In this document: in pieces, positions 29,081-37,747 of the stretch
Numbering within the stretch: the first letter of the stretch is position 1
How the letters are laid out: each line of letters opens with the position of its first letter
NCBI RefSeq assembly: GCF_001510895.1
Contig: NZ_LPWA01000109.1
Location: forward strand, 62,001 to 126,000
Source of the DNA: Mesorhizobium loti
GTDB lineage: Bacteria; Pseudomonadota; Alphaproteobacteria; Rhizobiales; Rhizobiaceae
Direction of reading: 5' to 3'
DNA: 64,000 bases
Notes under the pieces: model-generated
What the model saw: only the letters and a program-made list of their open reading frames with translations
The model's database searches: none
Told to the model about the DNA's origin: nothing
Made by a program: the position numbers and the translations under genes

Positions 29081-30205
29081 CTACTTGTTTTCCTTTGTCT
29101 GGCCCATGATTTCCTGCGCCGTGAAATTGATGCCGCAGGTCGGGAAGGAATTGCCGACGAAGAAATTGTCGGATTGGTCGGGGAAGAAATCCTGGCCCGC
29201 CTTGAAGTTCGGGTCCTCGACGATGGCCAACGGCAGCTTGACCGACTGCGGCACGACATTGCCTTCGAGGGCGGAGATCGCCGTCTTGATGGCGACCGCG
29301 ACCTGGGCCGGGCCGGTGCCGGCCGAGGAACATTTCAGCCCATCGCCAGCGTGCGCCGCGCAGAATTTGCGGAAGCCGTTTTCCGTCTCGCCGCCGAACG
29401 GCACGAACGGATGCTTGGCGTCGATCATCGCCTGCACGATGCCGGTGTCGCCGCCCTGTCCCGTGATGCCGTCGAACGGTCCGCTGGTGGCGATCGCGTC
29501 GGCCGTGGCCTTCTGCGCCACGCCGTCATCCCACTTGCCGACGACCTCGGTGACCTCCCACTTCTTGCCGGACCCGTCGAGCACCTCGTGGATGCCATTG
29601 TGACGGTCGGTGTCGACGGAAGTGCCGGCCACGCCGCGCACCTCGAGCACCTTGCCGCCATTCGGCACGTGCGAGACCAGCCACTTGCCCCACAATTCGC
29701 CGAGGCCCTTCTGGTCGACATTGACGTTGATGGCGTCCTTGGTATCGAGGATATTGTCGAAGGCGACGAGAATGACGCCGGCTTCCTTGGCCCGCTTGAT
29801 GACCGGCCCGAACGCCGTCGGGTTCTGGGCGTTGACGACGATCGCGTCAAAGCCGGAATCGATGAAGTTGTTGATCGCCGAAATCTGCGCCGGCACATCC
29901 TCGCCGGTCGACACCACCTTGAATTCCTTCAGCTTCTTGGCGACGTCCGGTTGCGCGGCATAGGCCTTCGCCGTCTGGATCATCTGGATGCGCCAGGTGT
30001 TGGCGATATAGCCGTTGGCGAGCGCGATGCGGTACGGCCCATCCTTCTTCGGATATTTGAAGAACTGCGTGTCGGCCGCCCAGGGCGCGAAGCAGTCCGG
30101 CTCGGCCGACGGGCCTTTGACGATTTCCGGATCGGCGATCGCCGAAGAACTCAGCATGACGAATGCAGTGGCGGCAATGACACCGCCAACGAGTGACTTG
30201 ATCAT
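29081..30205 (-). CDS. CUT2 periplasmic sugar-binding protein
   Basis: A 374-residue receptor, first gene of the operon. The ATG at 30205 follows GGGAGGAA. The signal peptide ends SSSAIADPE. The Peripla_BP_4 fold is indicated by YRIALANGYIANTWRIQMIQ, an INNFIDSGFDAIVVNAQNP strand and GGKVLEVRGVAGTSVDTDRHNGI. The ligand cannot be read from sequence; gluconate or a related sugar acid is inferred from the linked gluconokinase and GntR-type repressor. Confidence 0.9.
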   Translation of the reverse strand: MIKSLVGGVIAATAFVMLSSSAIADPEIVKGPSAEPDCFAPWAADTQFFKYPKKDGPYRIALANGYIANTWRIQMIQTAKAYAAQPDVAKKLKEFKVVSTGEDVPAQISAINNFIDSGFDAIVVNAQNPTAFGPVIKRAKEAGVILVAFDNILDTKDAINVNVDQKGLGELWGKWLVSHVPNGGKVLEVRGVAGTSVDTDRHNGIHEVLDGSGKKWEVTEVVGKWDDGVAQKATADAIATSGPFDGITGQGGDTGIVQAMIDAKHPFVPFGGETENGFRKFCAAHAGDGLKCSSAGTGPAQVAVAIKTAISALEGNVVPQSVKLPLAIVEDPNFKAGQDFFPDQSDNFFVGNSFPTCGINFTAQEIMGQTKENK

Positions 30206-30357
30206 CGGTATTCCTCCCAGTTGCAGTTCTGCTTGTTGTTAAGTCCCGGCACCGTTGGCCAGCACCCTCCTGCCGACCTGATGCGCTTTCGAGGTGACTC
30301 GCGCCGTCCCTCTTTTCCTCCCCCTCTCGCCCCTCCAGGCGGCTTACAAAACTATCA

Positions 30358-30402
30358 TATTATACATAATAAACAAGCATAAGCTGTTGCTTATGTATAA
30401 TA
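30358..30402. promoter_or_regulatory. AT-rich 12-base perfect inverted repeat, candidate promoter/operator
   Basis: Arms TATTATACATAA (30358-30369) and TTATGTATAATA (30391-30402) are exact reverse complements around a 21-base spacer. Each contains a TATAAT-like hexamer on opposite strands. A direct repeat ATAATAAACA also occurs at 30366 and 30397. This is a very AT-rich island in a GC-rich region, about 150 bases upstream of the binding-protein start. It probably carries the -10 of the transporter operon and a regulator site. Confidence 0.6.
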
Positions 30403-30443
30403 AACAGCCTCTTTCGACCGCCCACATTACTCGAGAGAAAAAG

Positions 30444-30459
30444 ATGGTAGCGCTACCAT
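30444..30459. promoter_or_regulatory. LacI-family (GntR) operator
   Basis: The 16-base perfect palindrome ATGGTAGCGCTACCAT has the CG-centred form typical of LacI-family operators. It lies 239 bases upstream of the binding-protein start and 43 bases downstream of the stop of the LacI-type regulator gene, which is the likely binder. Confidence 0.8.
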
Positions 30460-30502
30460 TTTGCAGTGTAAACCGGCATTCGCACAGTCGCCACTGCGTG
30501 TT

Positions 30503-31530
30503 TCAACGTGCGGTGCTCTCGCGGCGTATGAGTTCGAAACCGAGGTCGACAACCCGCTGCTGCGGCCTCTCGCCTGCGATCGCAGTCAGCGCCATGGCAA
30601 CCGCCTGGCGGCCGATTTCATAGCGATGCGTGCGGACGCTGGTGACTGAAGGGAACGCCGCCTGCATCATGTCGAGGTCGTTGAAGCCGACGATGCCGAT
30701 GGTCTTGGGCACCGCGATCGCGGCGCGGTGGCACTCGAACAGAACGCCAAGCGCGATATCGTCATTGTTGCAGAAGACGCCGTCGAGCGACGGCATCTTG
30801 GCCAGCGCATCGCGGAAAAGCTCGCGGCCGAGGCTCACGCTGGACAAGAGCGGCGTGGTCGTGACCAGACGGGGATCGAGCAAGCCCGCCGCCCCCATCG
30901 CCGCGCGATAGCCGGCAAGGCGCCGTTGCGAACGCGGATCCATGCGCGCGCCGATGAACGCGATCCGCCGGTAGCCCATTTCGATCAGGTGCTCGGTGGC
31001 CGTTCGGCCGCCATCGAAATGCGAGAAACCGACCAGCATGTCGACCGGATCCGGCCCGGTTTCCATCACCTGCACCACCGGGCAGCCGGCCGTCTCCAGC
31101 AGCTTTCGCGACCGCGGCGTCTGGTCGATCCCGGCCACGATCAGCGCCGCAGGGCGCTGCAGGGCAAATACCTGCAGCAGCCGCTCTTCCTCAGACCCGA
31201 GTAATGCGTGTTGCCGAGTTGGATGCGGAACGGGCTGTCCGACAGGCTGTCATAGATGCCGCGCACCACCTCGGCAAAGACGTTGTTGGTAAGCGAGGGC
31301 ACCAGCACGCCGAAGACCTCCGCGCGCGCCGAGGCCAATGCCCGCGCGTTGGGGTCCGGCACATAGCCAAGCTCGTCGACGGCGGCCTGTATCTGTCGGC
31401 GCAGTTCTTCCGAAACCCGCCCGGGCTCGCGCAAGGCTCGGGAAACGGTGATTGCGCCGACGCCGGCCTTGCGCGCCACGTCGGCGATTGTGGGGCGGCC
31501 GCCGCCACGCCGCGAGCGCGGCTTGGTCAC
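30503..31530 (-). CDS. gntR: LacI-family repressor, GntR (gluconate) type, one frameshift
   Basis: Represses the transporter/gluconokinase operon by inference. A GTG at 31530 opens with TKPRSRRGGGRPTIADVARKAGV, the LacI helix-turn-helix with VSRALREPGRVSEELR. The frame breaks at about 31193, where a G is missing: NTHYSGL should be followed by EEERLLQVFALQRPAALIVAG, then QTPRSRKLLETAGCPVVQV and the ligand-binding domain to 30503. Corrected length is about 342 residues. The domain sequence resembles GntR of the gluconate regulon. Left uncorrected, it would be a DNA-binding fragment and a separate sugar-binding fragment. Confidence 0.88.
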
Positions 31531-31685
31531 AGCCCCGCCCTCGTGCGCTCGATGTGCCCTCTCGAAAAGACGATCGACATCCGTGTCATCGCGCCGCCCG
31601 GCCTGTTTCGCCTCCGTCTGGGTCGCGCAGGCTACGGCTATTGTCAAGCGGACGGGAAGGGACGGTCGTCCTTCGCAACCACGCC

Positions 31686-31834
31686 TCAGGCCGGCGCTTC
31701 CGCGCCTCGCCTCGCCGTCCACATAAGCAGCAAAATGGCGGTGAGATGACCAGGTTCCAGGCGATACCGTTGAGGAACGCGGCGGCGTAGGAGCCGGTGA
31801 GATCGTCCAGCCCGACATCCAGCCGCGACCGCCT
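31686..31834 (-). pseudogene. 3'-end remnant of the MFS transporter gene
   Basis: About 149 bases match the last part of the intact MFS gene at 36361-36510 (roughly 90% identical by eye) in the same orientation. The shared reading gives DLTGSYAAAFLNGIAWNLV. Small deletions, including one base at about 31748, four bases at about 31806 and one at about 31827, destroy the frame. The match stops abruptly at 31834. It lies between the regulator start (31530) and the next ABC cassette, so the cassette is bracketed by a direct duplication. The bases 31531-31685 upstream of the regulator show no gene. Confidence 0.85.
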
Positions 31835-31859
31835 CATCCAAAAAGCGGCCCCTGATCGG

Positions 31860-32642
31860 TCAGACCACCGTCGCCTGATCGGCCGTAAGCGCCTGCTCCC
31901 GCGTGCCGGAGACTATGATCTCCAGGACCTCGTGCTCGTCGGTGTTCCTGACGTGACGGTCGCCGACATTCTCGCCACGCTTGAGCACCATGACACGGTC
32001 GCCCACGGCGAAAATGTCGACCAGCCGATGCGAGATGATGATCTGGGCAACGCCCTGCTTTTTCAGTTCCAGCATGGTCTCGAGCAGCCGCTCAGTCGCC
32101 ATCACGGAGAGGTTGGCGGTCGGTTCGTCGAGGATCACGACGCGCGGCTCGAACGAAATCGCGCGGGCAATCGCCACGGATTGCTGGCGACCGCCCGACA
32201 GGCTCTCGACCTTCTGGAAAACGGAGTTCACATCGACCTTGAGCCGCTTTAGCACTCTGTCGGCTTCCGCGTACATTTTCCGGCGATTGACAAAAGGGCC
32301 TTTGCGCGGCCAGCGGCCGAGAAAGATGTTCTGGCCGACATCCATGTTCCCGCAAAGCGCGAAATCCTGATAGATCATCTCGATACCGGCATCGCGGCTC
32401 TCATGTGGGCTCTTGAAGTGCACCGGTTGGCCGGCGACGAAGATTTCGCCGGCGTCGCGCTGATAAGCGCCGGTCAGGATCTTCATCAGTGTGGACTTCC
32501 CGGCCGAGTTGTCGCCGACCAGGCCGAGAATCTCGCCCGGATAGAGCACCAGATCGACCTTGCGAAGCGCCTGCACGGCTCCGAAGGCCTTTTCGATGCC
32601 GCGCATTTCCACGATCGGTTGAGGCAAAGCAGCGTCAGGCAT
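31860..32642 (-). CDS. CUT2 sugar ABC transporter ATP-binding protein (single NBD)
   Basis: A 260-residue FrcA-like ATPase with one nucleotide-binding domain. Walker A is GDNSAGKSTLMK (Ser where Gly is usual), signature LSGGRQQSVAIARA, Walker B VVILDEPTANLSV, switch His IIISHRLVDIF. Its start overlaps the end of the permease gene by 8 bases. It is the last gene of the operon binding protein-permease-ATPase. Confidence 0.92.
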   Translation of the reverse strand: MPDAALPQPIVEMRGIEKAFGAVQALRKVDLVLYPGEILGLVGDNSAGKSTLMKILTGAYQRDAGEIFVAGQPVHFKSPHESRDAGIEMIYQDFALCGNMDVGQNIFLGRWPRKGPFVNRRKMYAEADRVLKRLKVDVNSVFQKVESLSGGRQQSVAIARAISFEPRVVILDEPTANLSVMATERLLETMLELKKQGVAQIIISHRLVDIFAVGDRVMVLKRGENVGDRHVRNTDEHEVLEIIVSGTREQALTADQATVV

Positions 32643-34884
32643 CGGCGATTTCCGGGGTTCGTGCGCTTCGCGCGAGGCGGGTTCGCAGGCGACCGAAGAG
32701 GTTGGCCTGGCGCACCCAGATGTCGATCAGCACTGCTGCGATGAGGATGACGCCAATGAAGACGTTGATCCAATGCTGCGGCATGCTGAAGCCTTGGACA
32801 TTGAGTTGCAGGAGCGACCGAACGAGAGTGATCACGGCTGCACCGGCCAGAGAACCCAGCATAGTGCCGTAGCCGCCGAAGATCGACCCGCCGCCGATGA
32901 TCACGGACGCGATGGCGTCGAGTTCGCGGAACTGGCCGGCAACGGGGTTGAAGCTTCGGAAATAGGCGACGTTGATGATCCCGGCCATCGTGGCGCAGAA
33001 CGCCGCAAGCATGAGCGAGATGAAACGCGCCCGGTTGGTGTTGATGCCGGCATAAGCGGCGGCGCGGATGTTGCCGCCGGTTGCATAGACCTTTTGCCCG
33101 AACGGCGTATAGGCGAGCACGATGCCGGCAATCAGCGCGACCAAGATCATCCAGACCGTCTGCACACTGACCACCTCAGCCAGTGTTTTGAGGATGCCAT
33201 CCGGAAGCACGATGTGGAAGTGAAGGAGGATGTCGTTCACCTTGCGGCCGAGCAAATTGTAGCCCTCCGGCCAGCCGGTAAGCTGCTGGCCGGCGACGAA
33301 CCACGCCGCGAGGCCGCGGGCGATGTAAAACATGCCAAGCGTTGCGATGAAGGCCGGGAGTTTCAAGCCGACGGCGACGACGGCGTTGACGAGGCCGGCG
33401 AGCATTCCCGCAAGCAGGCCCATCGCAACAGCGGTGACGGGGTCGGCGCCCAGGACCTTCAGGAAATAGGCCGCCGCGCTGCCGGCGAGCGCCAGGACGG
33501 CTCCGACGGACAGGTCGATATCGCCGGCCGCGATGACGTAGGTAAGCCCGACCGTGATCAGCGCCAGCTCGGTATAGTTGAGCAGGATCGCGAAAGTGTT
33601 GGACAGGTTCCACCAGTAATCCGGCCTGAGCAAAAGACCCGTAAGCCACAGCACCACGGTCAGGATGACGGCGAGGGCATCGCGCCGGGCGAGGAACTTG
33701 CCGAACCCGGTCGCCGACAGCGCGATGTCGGTCGCCATTGCACCCTTGGTCACTACGCCCTCGAGCGCGACGCCGCCGATCTCGAAGGCCGGCGGCGGTG
33801 GCCTGCCGCGCAGCCATGCCCATAGGCGCGCCGCGACCTGGCGGCGGATGAGGTAAGGTTCAATCAGCACGGCGATGACGAGCAGCAGCCCGAGGAAGAC
33901 CGGCACCGCGCCCACCGGCAGGGAATAGACGGCATTGACCGTCACCTCCTCCTCGCCGATCTTGATGGTGCGCGTGATCGGCAGACCCTCGCGCAGCACC
34001 TTGTCGAGCAGAACGACCAGCGTGGCGCCGAGGCACGACCCGGCGACGCGGCCGCGACCGCCGAGAATGGAAGCGCCGCCGATGATCACCGCGGCGATGA
34101 CAGTCAGTTCGCCGCTGACGCCGTAAAGCGGGGTCACACCCTTGTCCTGAGCAGCCGACAGGAGGCCGGCAACGGTGGCGCAGAGCGATGAGAGCAGATA
34201 GGCGCGGATGCGCACCCAGTTCGTCGGTATGCCGGCATAGACCGCTGCCTGCTCGTTGCCGCCCGTCGCAAAGGTCTCGTAGCCCCAGCGGGTGTTGGCG
34301 AGCACGTAGGCGCCGATCACGGCAACGACCGCGAAGATCGCGATCTGGTTGTTGAAGCCGAAGACGTTCGTCTCGCCCAGATGGAAGAAGAGCGGGGCCT
34401 CCTTCGCTTTGCCTGGATAGTAGATCGCCTGACCGTGCGTCAGGGCGAGGACGAAGCCGCGGCCGATCAAAAGCGTGGTCAAGGTGGCGATGAACGCCGG
34501 CACTTTTAGGATGGTAACGAGCACGCCGTTGACGAGGCCGATCGCCATGCCAAGAAGGACGCAGACGACCACCGACGTGACGATATCGAAATCGGCGAAG
34601 CTTGGCGCGAACAGCCTGGCAAAAACGACGGCCACGAGGCCGTAGATGGAGCCGACCGAAAGGTCGAGGTCCTTGTCGATGATGACGAAGGTCATTCCGA
34701 CGGCGATGATGGCGACCCGCGAGGTGTCGCGAAGCAGTGCATGGAACGCCTCGGGCGAGCCGAAGAACGTCGGATTGACGGCAGCGCCGACGAGATAGAT
34801 CAGCGCCAGCAGGGCAAGCAATCCCATTTCCCAGCCGCCGACGAGCTGGGGAGGAAGGCGACGAGCGAGAGCTTCAGCGGCCAT
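32635..34884 (-). CDS. Double-length CUT2 permease: two RbsC-type domains in one chain
   Basis: One open frame of 749 residues from the ATG at 34884 (in-frame TTG at 34911) contains two full permease domains. The first has VIIDKDLDLSVGSIYGLVAV, KVPAFIATLTTLLIGRG and IIGGASILGGRGRVAGS. The second has VIAAGDIDLSVGAVLALAGS, KLPAFIATLGMFYIARG and IIGGGSIFGGYGTMLGS. They are joined at about residues 350-410 by a cytoplasmic linker rich in Arg and Pro. No frameshift is needed to explain the fusion. CUT2 permeases normally work as dimers of about 330 residues, so this is likely a covalent dimer. Confidence 0.92.
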   Translation of the reverse strand: MAAEALARRLPPQLVGGWEMGLLALLALIYLVGAAVNPTFFGSPEAFHALLRDTSRVAIIAVGMTFVIIDKDLDLSVGSIYGLVAVVFARLFAPSFADFDIVTSVVVCVLLGMAIGLVNGVLVTILKVPAFIATLTTLLIGRGFVLALTHGQAIYYPGKAKEAPLFFHLGETNVFGFNNQIAIFAVVAVIGAYVLANTRWGYETFATGGNEQAAVYAGIPTNWVRIRAYLLSSLCATVAGLLSAAQDKGVTPLYGVSGELTVIAAVIIGGASILGGRGRVAGSCLGATLVVLLDKVLREGLPITRTIKIGEEEVTVNAVYSLPVGAVPVFLGLLLVIAVLIEPYLIRRQVAARLWAWLRGRPPPPAFEIGGVALEGVVTKGAMATDIALSATGFGKFLARRDALAVILTVVLWLTGLLLRPDYWWNLSNTFAILLNYTELALITVGLTYVIAAGDIDLSVGAVLALAGSAAAYFLKVLGADPVTAVAMGLLAGMLAGLVNAVVAVGLKLPAFIATLGMFYIARGLAAWFVAGQQLTGWPEGYNLLGRKVNDILLHFHIVLPDGILKTLAEVVSVQTVWMILVALIAGIVLAYTPFGQKVYATGGNIRAAAYAGINTNRARFISLMLAAFCATMAGIINVAYFRSFNPVAGQFRELDAIASVIIGGGSIFGGYGTMLGSLAGAAVITLVRSLLQLNVQGFSMPQHWINVFIGVILIAAVLIDIWVRQANLFGRLRTRLARSARTPEIADA

Positions 34885-34964
34885 TTTTTGATGAAGGGTT
34901 GCGAAGGCCAAAATGCGCGGGAGGATACCAGCCCTCCCGCGCCGGGTCAGGATCGCTTCGACAT

Positions 34965-36047
34965 TCAGTTCTCAAAACGCTTGCCGACCTTTCCAACCGT
35001 CTCCTGCGTCACGAGCTGGGCGCGGGTATCGAGATTGGCGGCTGAGATGCCACGGTCGATCTGCAGATAGAGCTGCATGACCGGATAGAAGCCCTGCAGG
35101 AAGGGCTGCTGTCCGAGCGCACCGGTCAGGTCGCCGCTCTTCAGCGCATCCTGCTGGGCCGGACCCAGGTCGAAGCCATAGGCACAGATCTTGCCTGTTT
35201 TTCCGGTCTGGGCGACGGCCTTGGCAAGCGCCGGCGTGAACACATTGTTGCCAGCGAAGGCGCCGACCACGTCCCCGCGCGATTCGAACAGCGTGACGAT
35301 GCCGTTCACCGGATCGTTCGGATTGGTGTCGATGCCTGTGTTCTCGGGACCCGCATCGACCTTGAAGGCCTCGAGCTTGCCGGCGTCCTTCAGGCCTTTG
35401 ACGATCGCGTTGAAGGCCGAGGTGACGCGATTGTTTACCTCGATGTTGCCCATTGCGGTCGATGACGGCAGCACGATCGAGCCCTTCTCGATACCCTTGT
35501 CCGCCAAGCACTTGACGAGCGCCTCGCCGGCGATCGCCGCGGCGGAGGCATCCTGGCCGGTGTGGCTGATGCCGCTGCGATCGAGGATTGTTCCGTCGAA
35601 GGAATTGGTCGTTGCGACTGGTATGCCCTTGGCCTCGGCGGCCTTGACGATGTCGTTATAGGCACCGACCTGGGGCGTTGTCATGATCAGCCCGTCAATC
35701 GTGGGGTCCTGCACGATCTGGTTCAGGATTTCGATCTCGCGTGCAGGGTCGTCGGTCGGAGATTCCGAGCCGAGCAGCAGTATCTTGGCGCCGATCAGAT
35801 TGCCGGCGGCGGTCGCGCCGACATAGACCGGATCGAAGAAGCCGTTGCCGGCTGTGTGAGTCACGATCGCGAAAGTGAGATGACCATCGGCAGAATGGAA
35901 GTCCTTGGTGGTGGGGGCCTCCTTCGCGGCTTCCTCGAAGCTGTAACCGCCGACTGCTTTCTGGACGCCGCCGGACTGAGCGAAGGCGGAGGGCACGCCG
36001 ATCAACAACGCCGCGGCGCATGCCGCGAGCGGGAAAGTACGTCTCAT
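34965..36047 (-). CDS. CUT2 periplasmic sugar-binding protein
   Basis: A 360-residue receptor. The ATG at 36047 (MRRTFPLAAC) follows AAGGGAGGATAATC, and the signal peptide ends PSAFAQ. The fold is indicated by LTFAIVTHTAGNGFFDPVYVGA, IDGLIMTTPQVGAYNDIVKAAE and SIVLPSSTAMGNIEVNNRV. Substrate unknown. It is first in the operon upstream of the double permease. There is no dedicated regulator next to it. Confidence 0.9.
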   Translation of the reverse strand: MRRTFPLAACAAALLIGVPSAFAQSGGVQKAVGGYSFEEAAKEAPTTKDFHSADGHLTFAIVTHTAGNGFFDPVYVGATAAGNLIGAKILLLGSESPTDDPAREIEILNQIVQDPTIDGLIMTTPQVGAYNDIVKAAEAKGIPVATTNSFDGTILDRSGISHTGQDASAAAIAGEALVKCLADKGIEKGSIVLPSSTAMGNIEVNNRVTSAFNAIVKGLKDAGKLEAFKVDAGPENTGIDTNPNDPVNGIVTLFESRGDVVGAFAGNNVFTPALAKAVAQTGKTGKICAYGFDLGPAQQDALKSGDLTGALGQQPFLQGFYPVMQLYLQIDRGISAANLDTRAQLVTQETVGKVGKRFEN

Positions 36048-36257
36048 GATTATCCTCCCTTGCATTCAACGGGCGGAAGCCGTTCGAGCGCAATTATTCA
36101 GGAGATATCCGACTGCTTCCTCCCACTTCGCAATTTTCCGCCCAAAGCCTGTCCAAGTAAATAGTCTGCTGCGTCCAGTGTTCCGGTGCGACATCACGCA
36201 AAAAAGCGCGGACGAGTTCGGCCGTCGCCCCACCCGGCCCCTCCCTTTATCAGCCGG

Positions 36258-36279
36258 AAGGAGCGGCGCGCCGCTCCTT
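36258..36279. promoter_or_regulatory. 22-base perfect palindrome
   Basis: A fully symmetric sequence (AAGGAGCGGC followed by GCGCCGCTCCTT) lies between the MFS stop codon and the binding-protein start. As a hairpin it could end MFS transcription, although it has no T-run; it could also be a protein-binding site. The rest of the 36066-36359 gap shows no gene. Confidence 0.5.
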
Positions 36280-36359
36280 AGTGTCGGCGCGGAAATAGAT
36301 ACCGTCGGAGTTGTCGACATCCGCGCGGCTCGCGCCCGCCCCTTGCAGGTTGCGCTGCG

Positions 36360-37589
36360 TCAGGCCAGCGCTTCCGCACCCCGCCTCGCCTTCCACATAA
36401 GGAGCAAAATGGCGGTGAGATTGACCAGGTTCCAGGCGATACCGTTGAGGAATGCGGCGGCGTAGGAGCCGGTGAGATCGTAGATCCAGCCCGACATCCA
36501 GCCGCCGACCGCCATGCCGAAGATGGTCGCCATCAAGACGATGCCGACGCGCTGGCCGGCTTCCCTGGCCGGCATGTAGTCGCGCACGATGATCGCATAG
36601 CAAGGCACGATGCCGCCTTGCGAGAGGCCGAAGATGAGCGAGACGACATAGAGCGAGGCGAGCCCGTCGAAGGGGATATAGAAGAGCAGCGACACGCATT
36701 GCAGCGCCGAACCGATGAGCAGCGTCTTCACCGCGCCGATGCGGTCGGCGAGAAAACCCGAGCCGATGCGGCTGACGACGCCCGCCGCCAGCATGATCGA
36801 CAACATGTCGGCGCCGCGCGCGACGCCATAGCCGAGATCCATGCAATAGGCGACGATGTGCACCTGCGGCATCGACATCGCCATGCAGCAGCCGAAGCCG
36901 GCGACGACCAGCAACATTTGCAACGCTGACGGCGACAATGAGATCGGCTGAACCGGCCGGCCGCCGGACGGGCCGGCGGCCTCGCGCGGCGCGCCGCGCC
37001 GCAGCATCAGCACCAGCGGCACCATGGTCACAAGGCAGAACACACCGATCGCCGCATAGGCGAAACGCCAGCCTTCACCTCCCATGATGTAGGGAATCAC
37101 GATCGGCCAGACCGCGCCGGCCAGATAGCTGCCGGAGGCTGCGGCCGTCACGGCGACCCCGCGGCGGCGGTTGAACCAATGCGAAATATCGGCGATCAGC
37201 GGCCCGAAGATCGCCGAGGTGCCGACGCCGATCAGCAGCCCCTGGGCAAGGGTGAAGCCGAGGATCGAGGTGGTGAACGAAGCGAGCAGAAAGCCCGCGC
37301 TCAACGCCGCCGCGGAGGCGAGCGCCGGTATCCAATACCCCATGCGGTCGATGGCACGCCCGACCAGAACGTTGCCGGCGGCAAAGCCCACCATGGTCGC
37401 GGTATAGGGCATCGACGCGGCGGCCCGATCGACACCGAACTCGGCCTGCACGGCGGGCAGAACCACGACCACCGCCCACATGCCGGCGCCGCCGATCGTC
37501 GCCAGCAGCAGGGAAATGCCGAGCCGCATCCATGCATAGAAGCTGTCGATGCCGGCGCCGTTTGCCGCGTTTCCGGGGATTGTCGTCAA
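36360..37589 (-). CDS. MFS transporter, monocarboxylate / oxalate-formate antiporter type
   Basis: A twelve-segment major-facilitator protein. Motifs include GNVLVGRAIDRMGYW (loop 2-3 signature A), QGLLIGVGTSAIFGPLIADISHWFNRRRG, typical of the MCT/OFA branch, and ADRIGAVKTLLIGSALQ in the second half. The TTG at 37589 with AGGAAA upstream gives 409 residues; a TTG at 37679 and an ATG at 37529 are alternatives. Substrate unknown, probably an organic acid. The last 150 bases are duplicated at 31686. It is divergent from the DUF3175 gene. Confidence 0.88.
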   Translation of the reverse strand: MTTIPGNAANGAGIDSFYAWMRLGISLLLATIGGAGMWAVVVVLPAVQAEFGVDRAAASMPYTATMVGFAAGNVLVGRAIDRMGYWIPALASAAALSAGFLLASFTTSILGFTLAQGLLIGVGTSAIFGPLIADISHWFNRRRGVAVTAAASGSYLAGAVWPIVIPYIMGGEGWRFAYAAIGVFCLVTMVPLVLMLRRGAPREAAGPSGGRPVQPISLSPSALQMLLVVAGFGCCMAMSMPQVHIVAYCMDLGYGVARGADMLSIMLAAGVVSRIGSGFLADRIGAVKTLLIGSALQCVSLLFYIPFDGLASLYVVSLIFGLSQGGIVPCYAIIVRDYMPAREAGQRVGIVLMATIFGMAVGGWMSGWIYDLTGSYAAAFLNGIAWNLVNLTAILLLMWKARRGAEALA

Positions 37590-37747
37590 GGCGTTTCCTG
37601 TCCGCGATTCTTCGAGATCGGGCGGTTCCAGCTCCAGTATCGGCGCATTTCCACGGCCGAGCAGCGCCACGACGGACAAATCCGTGGCTCCAGCAACCGG
37701 GAACCGGCCATGCCGCCCGGAGTTGTGCCCATGGAAGGAGCTTCACC

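Noticed and set aside
30503..31818. Two separate genes: a short HTH protein and a periplasmic-binding-like regulator.
   Set aside because: They join into one standard LacI-family protein when a single G is restored at about 31193.
31586..31837. Small open frame upstream of gntR that could be called a hypothetical protein.
   Set aside because: It is the frameshifted remnant of the MFS 3' end, recognisable by nucleotide identity to 36361-36510.
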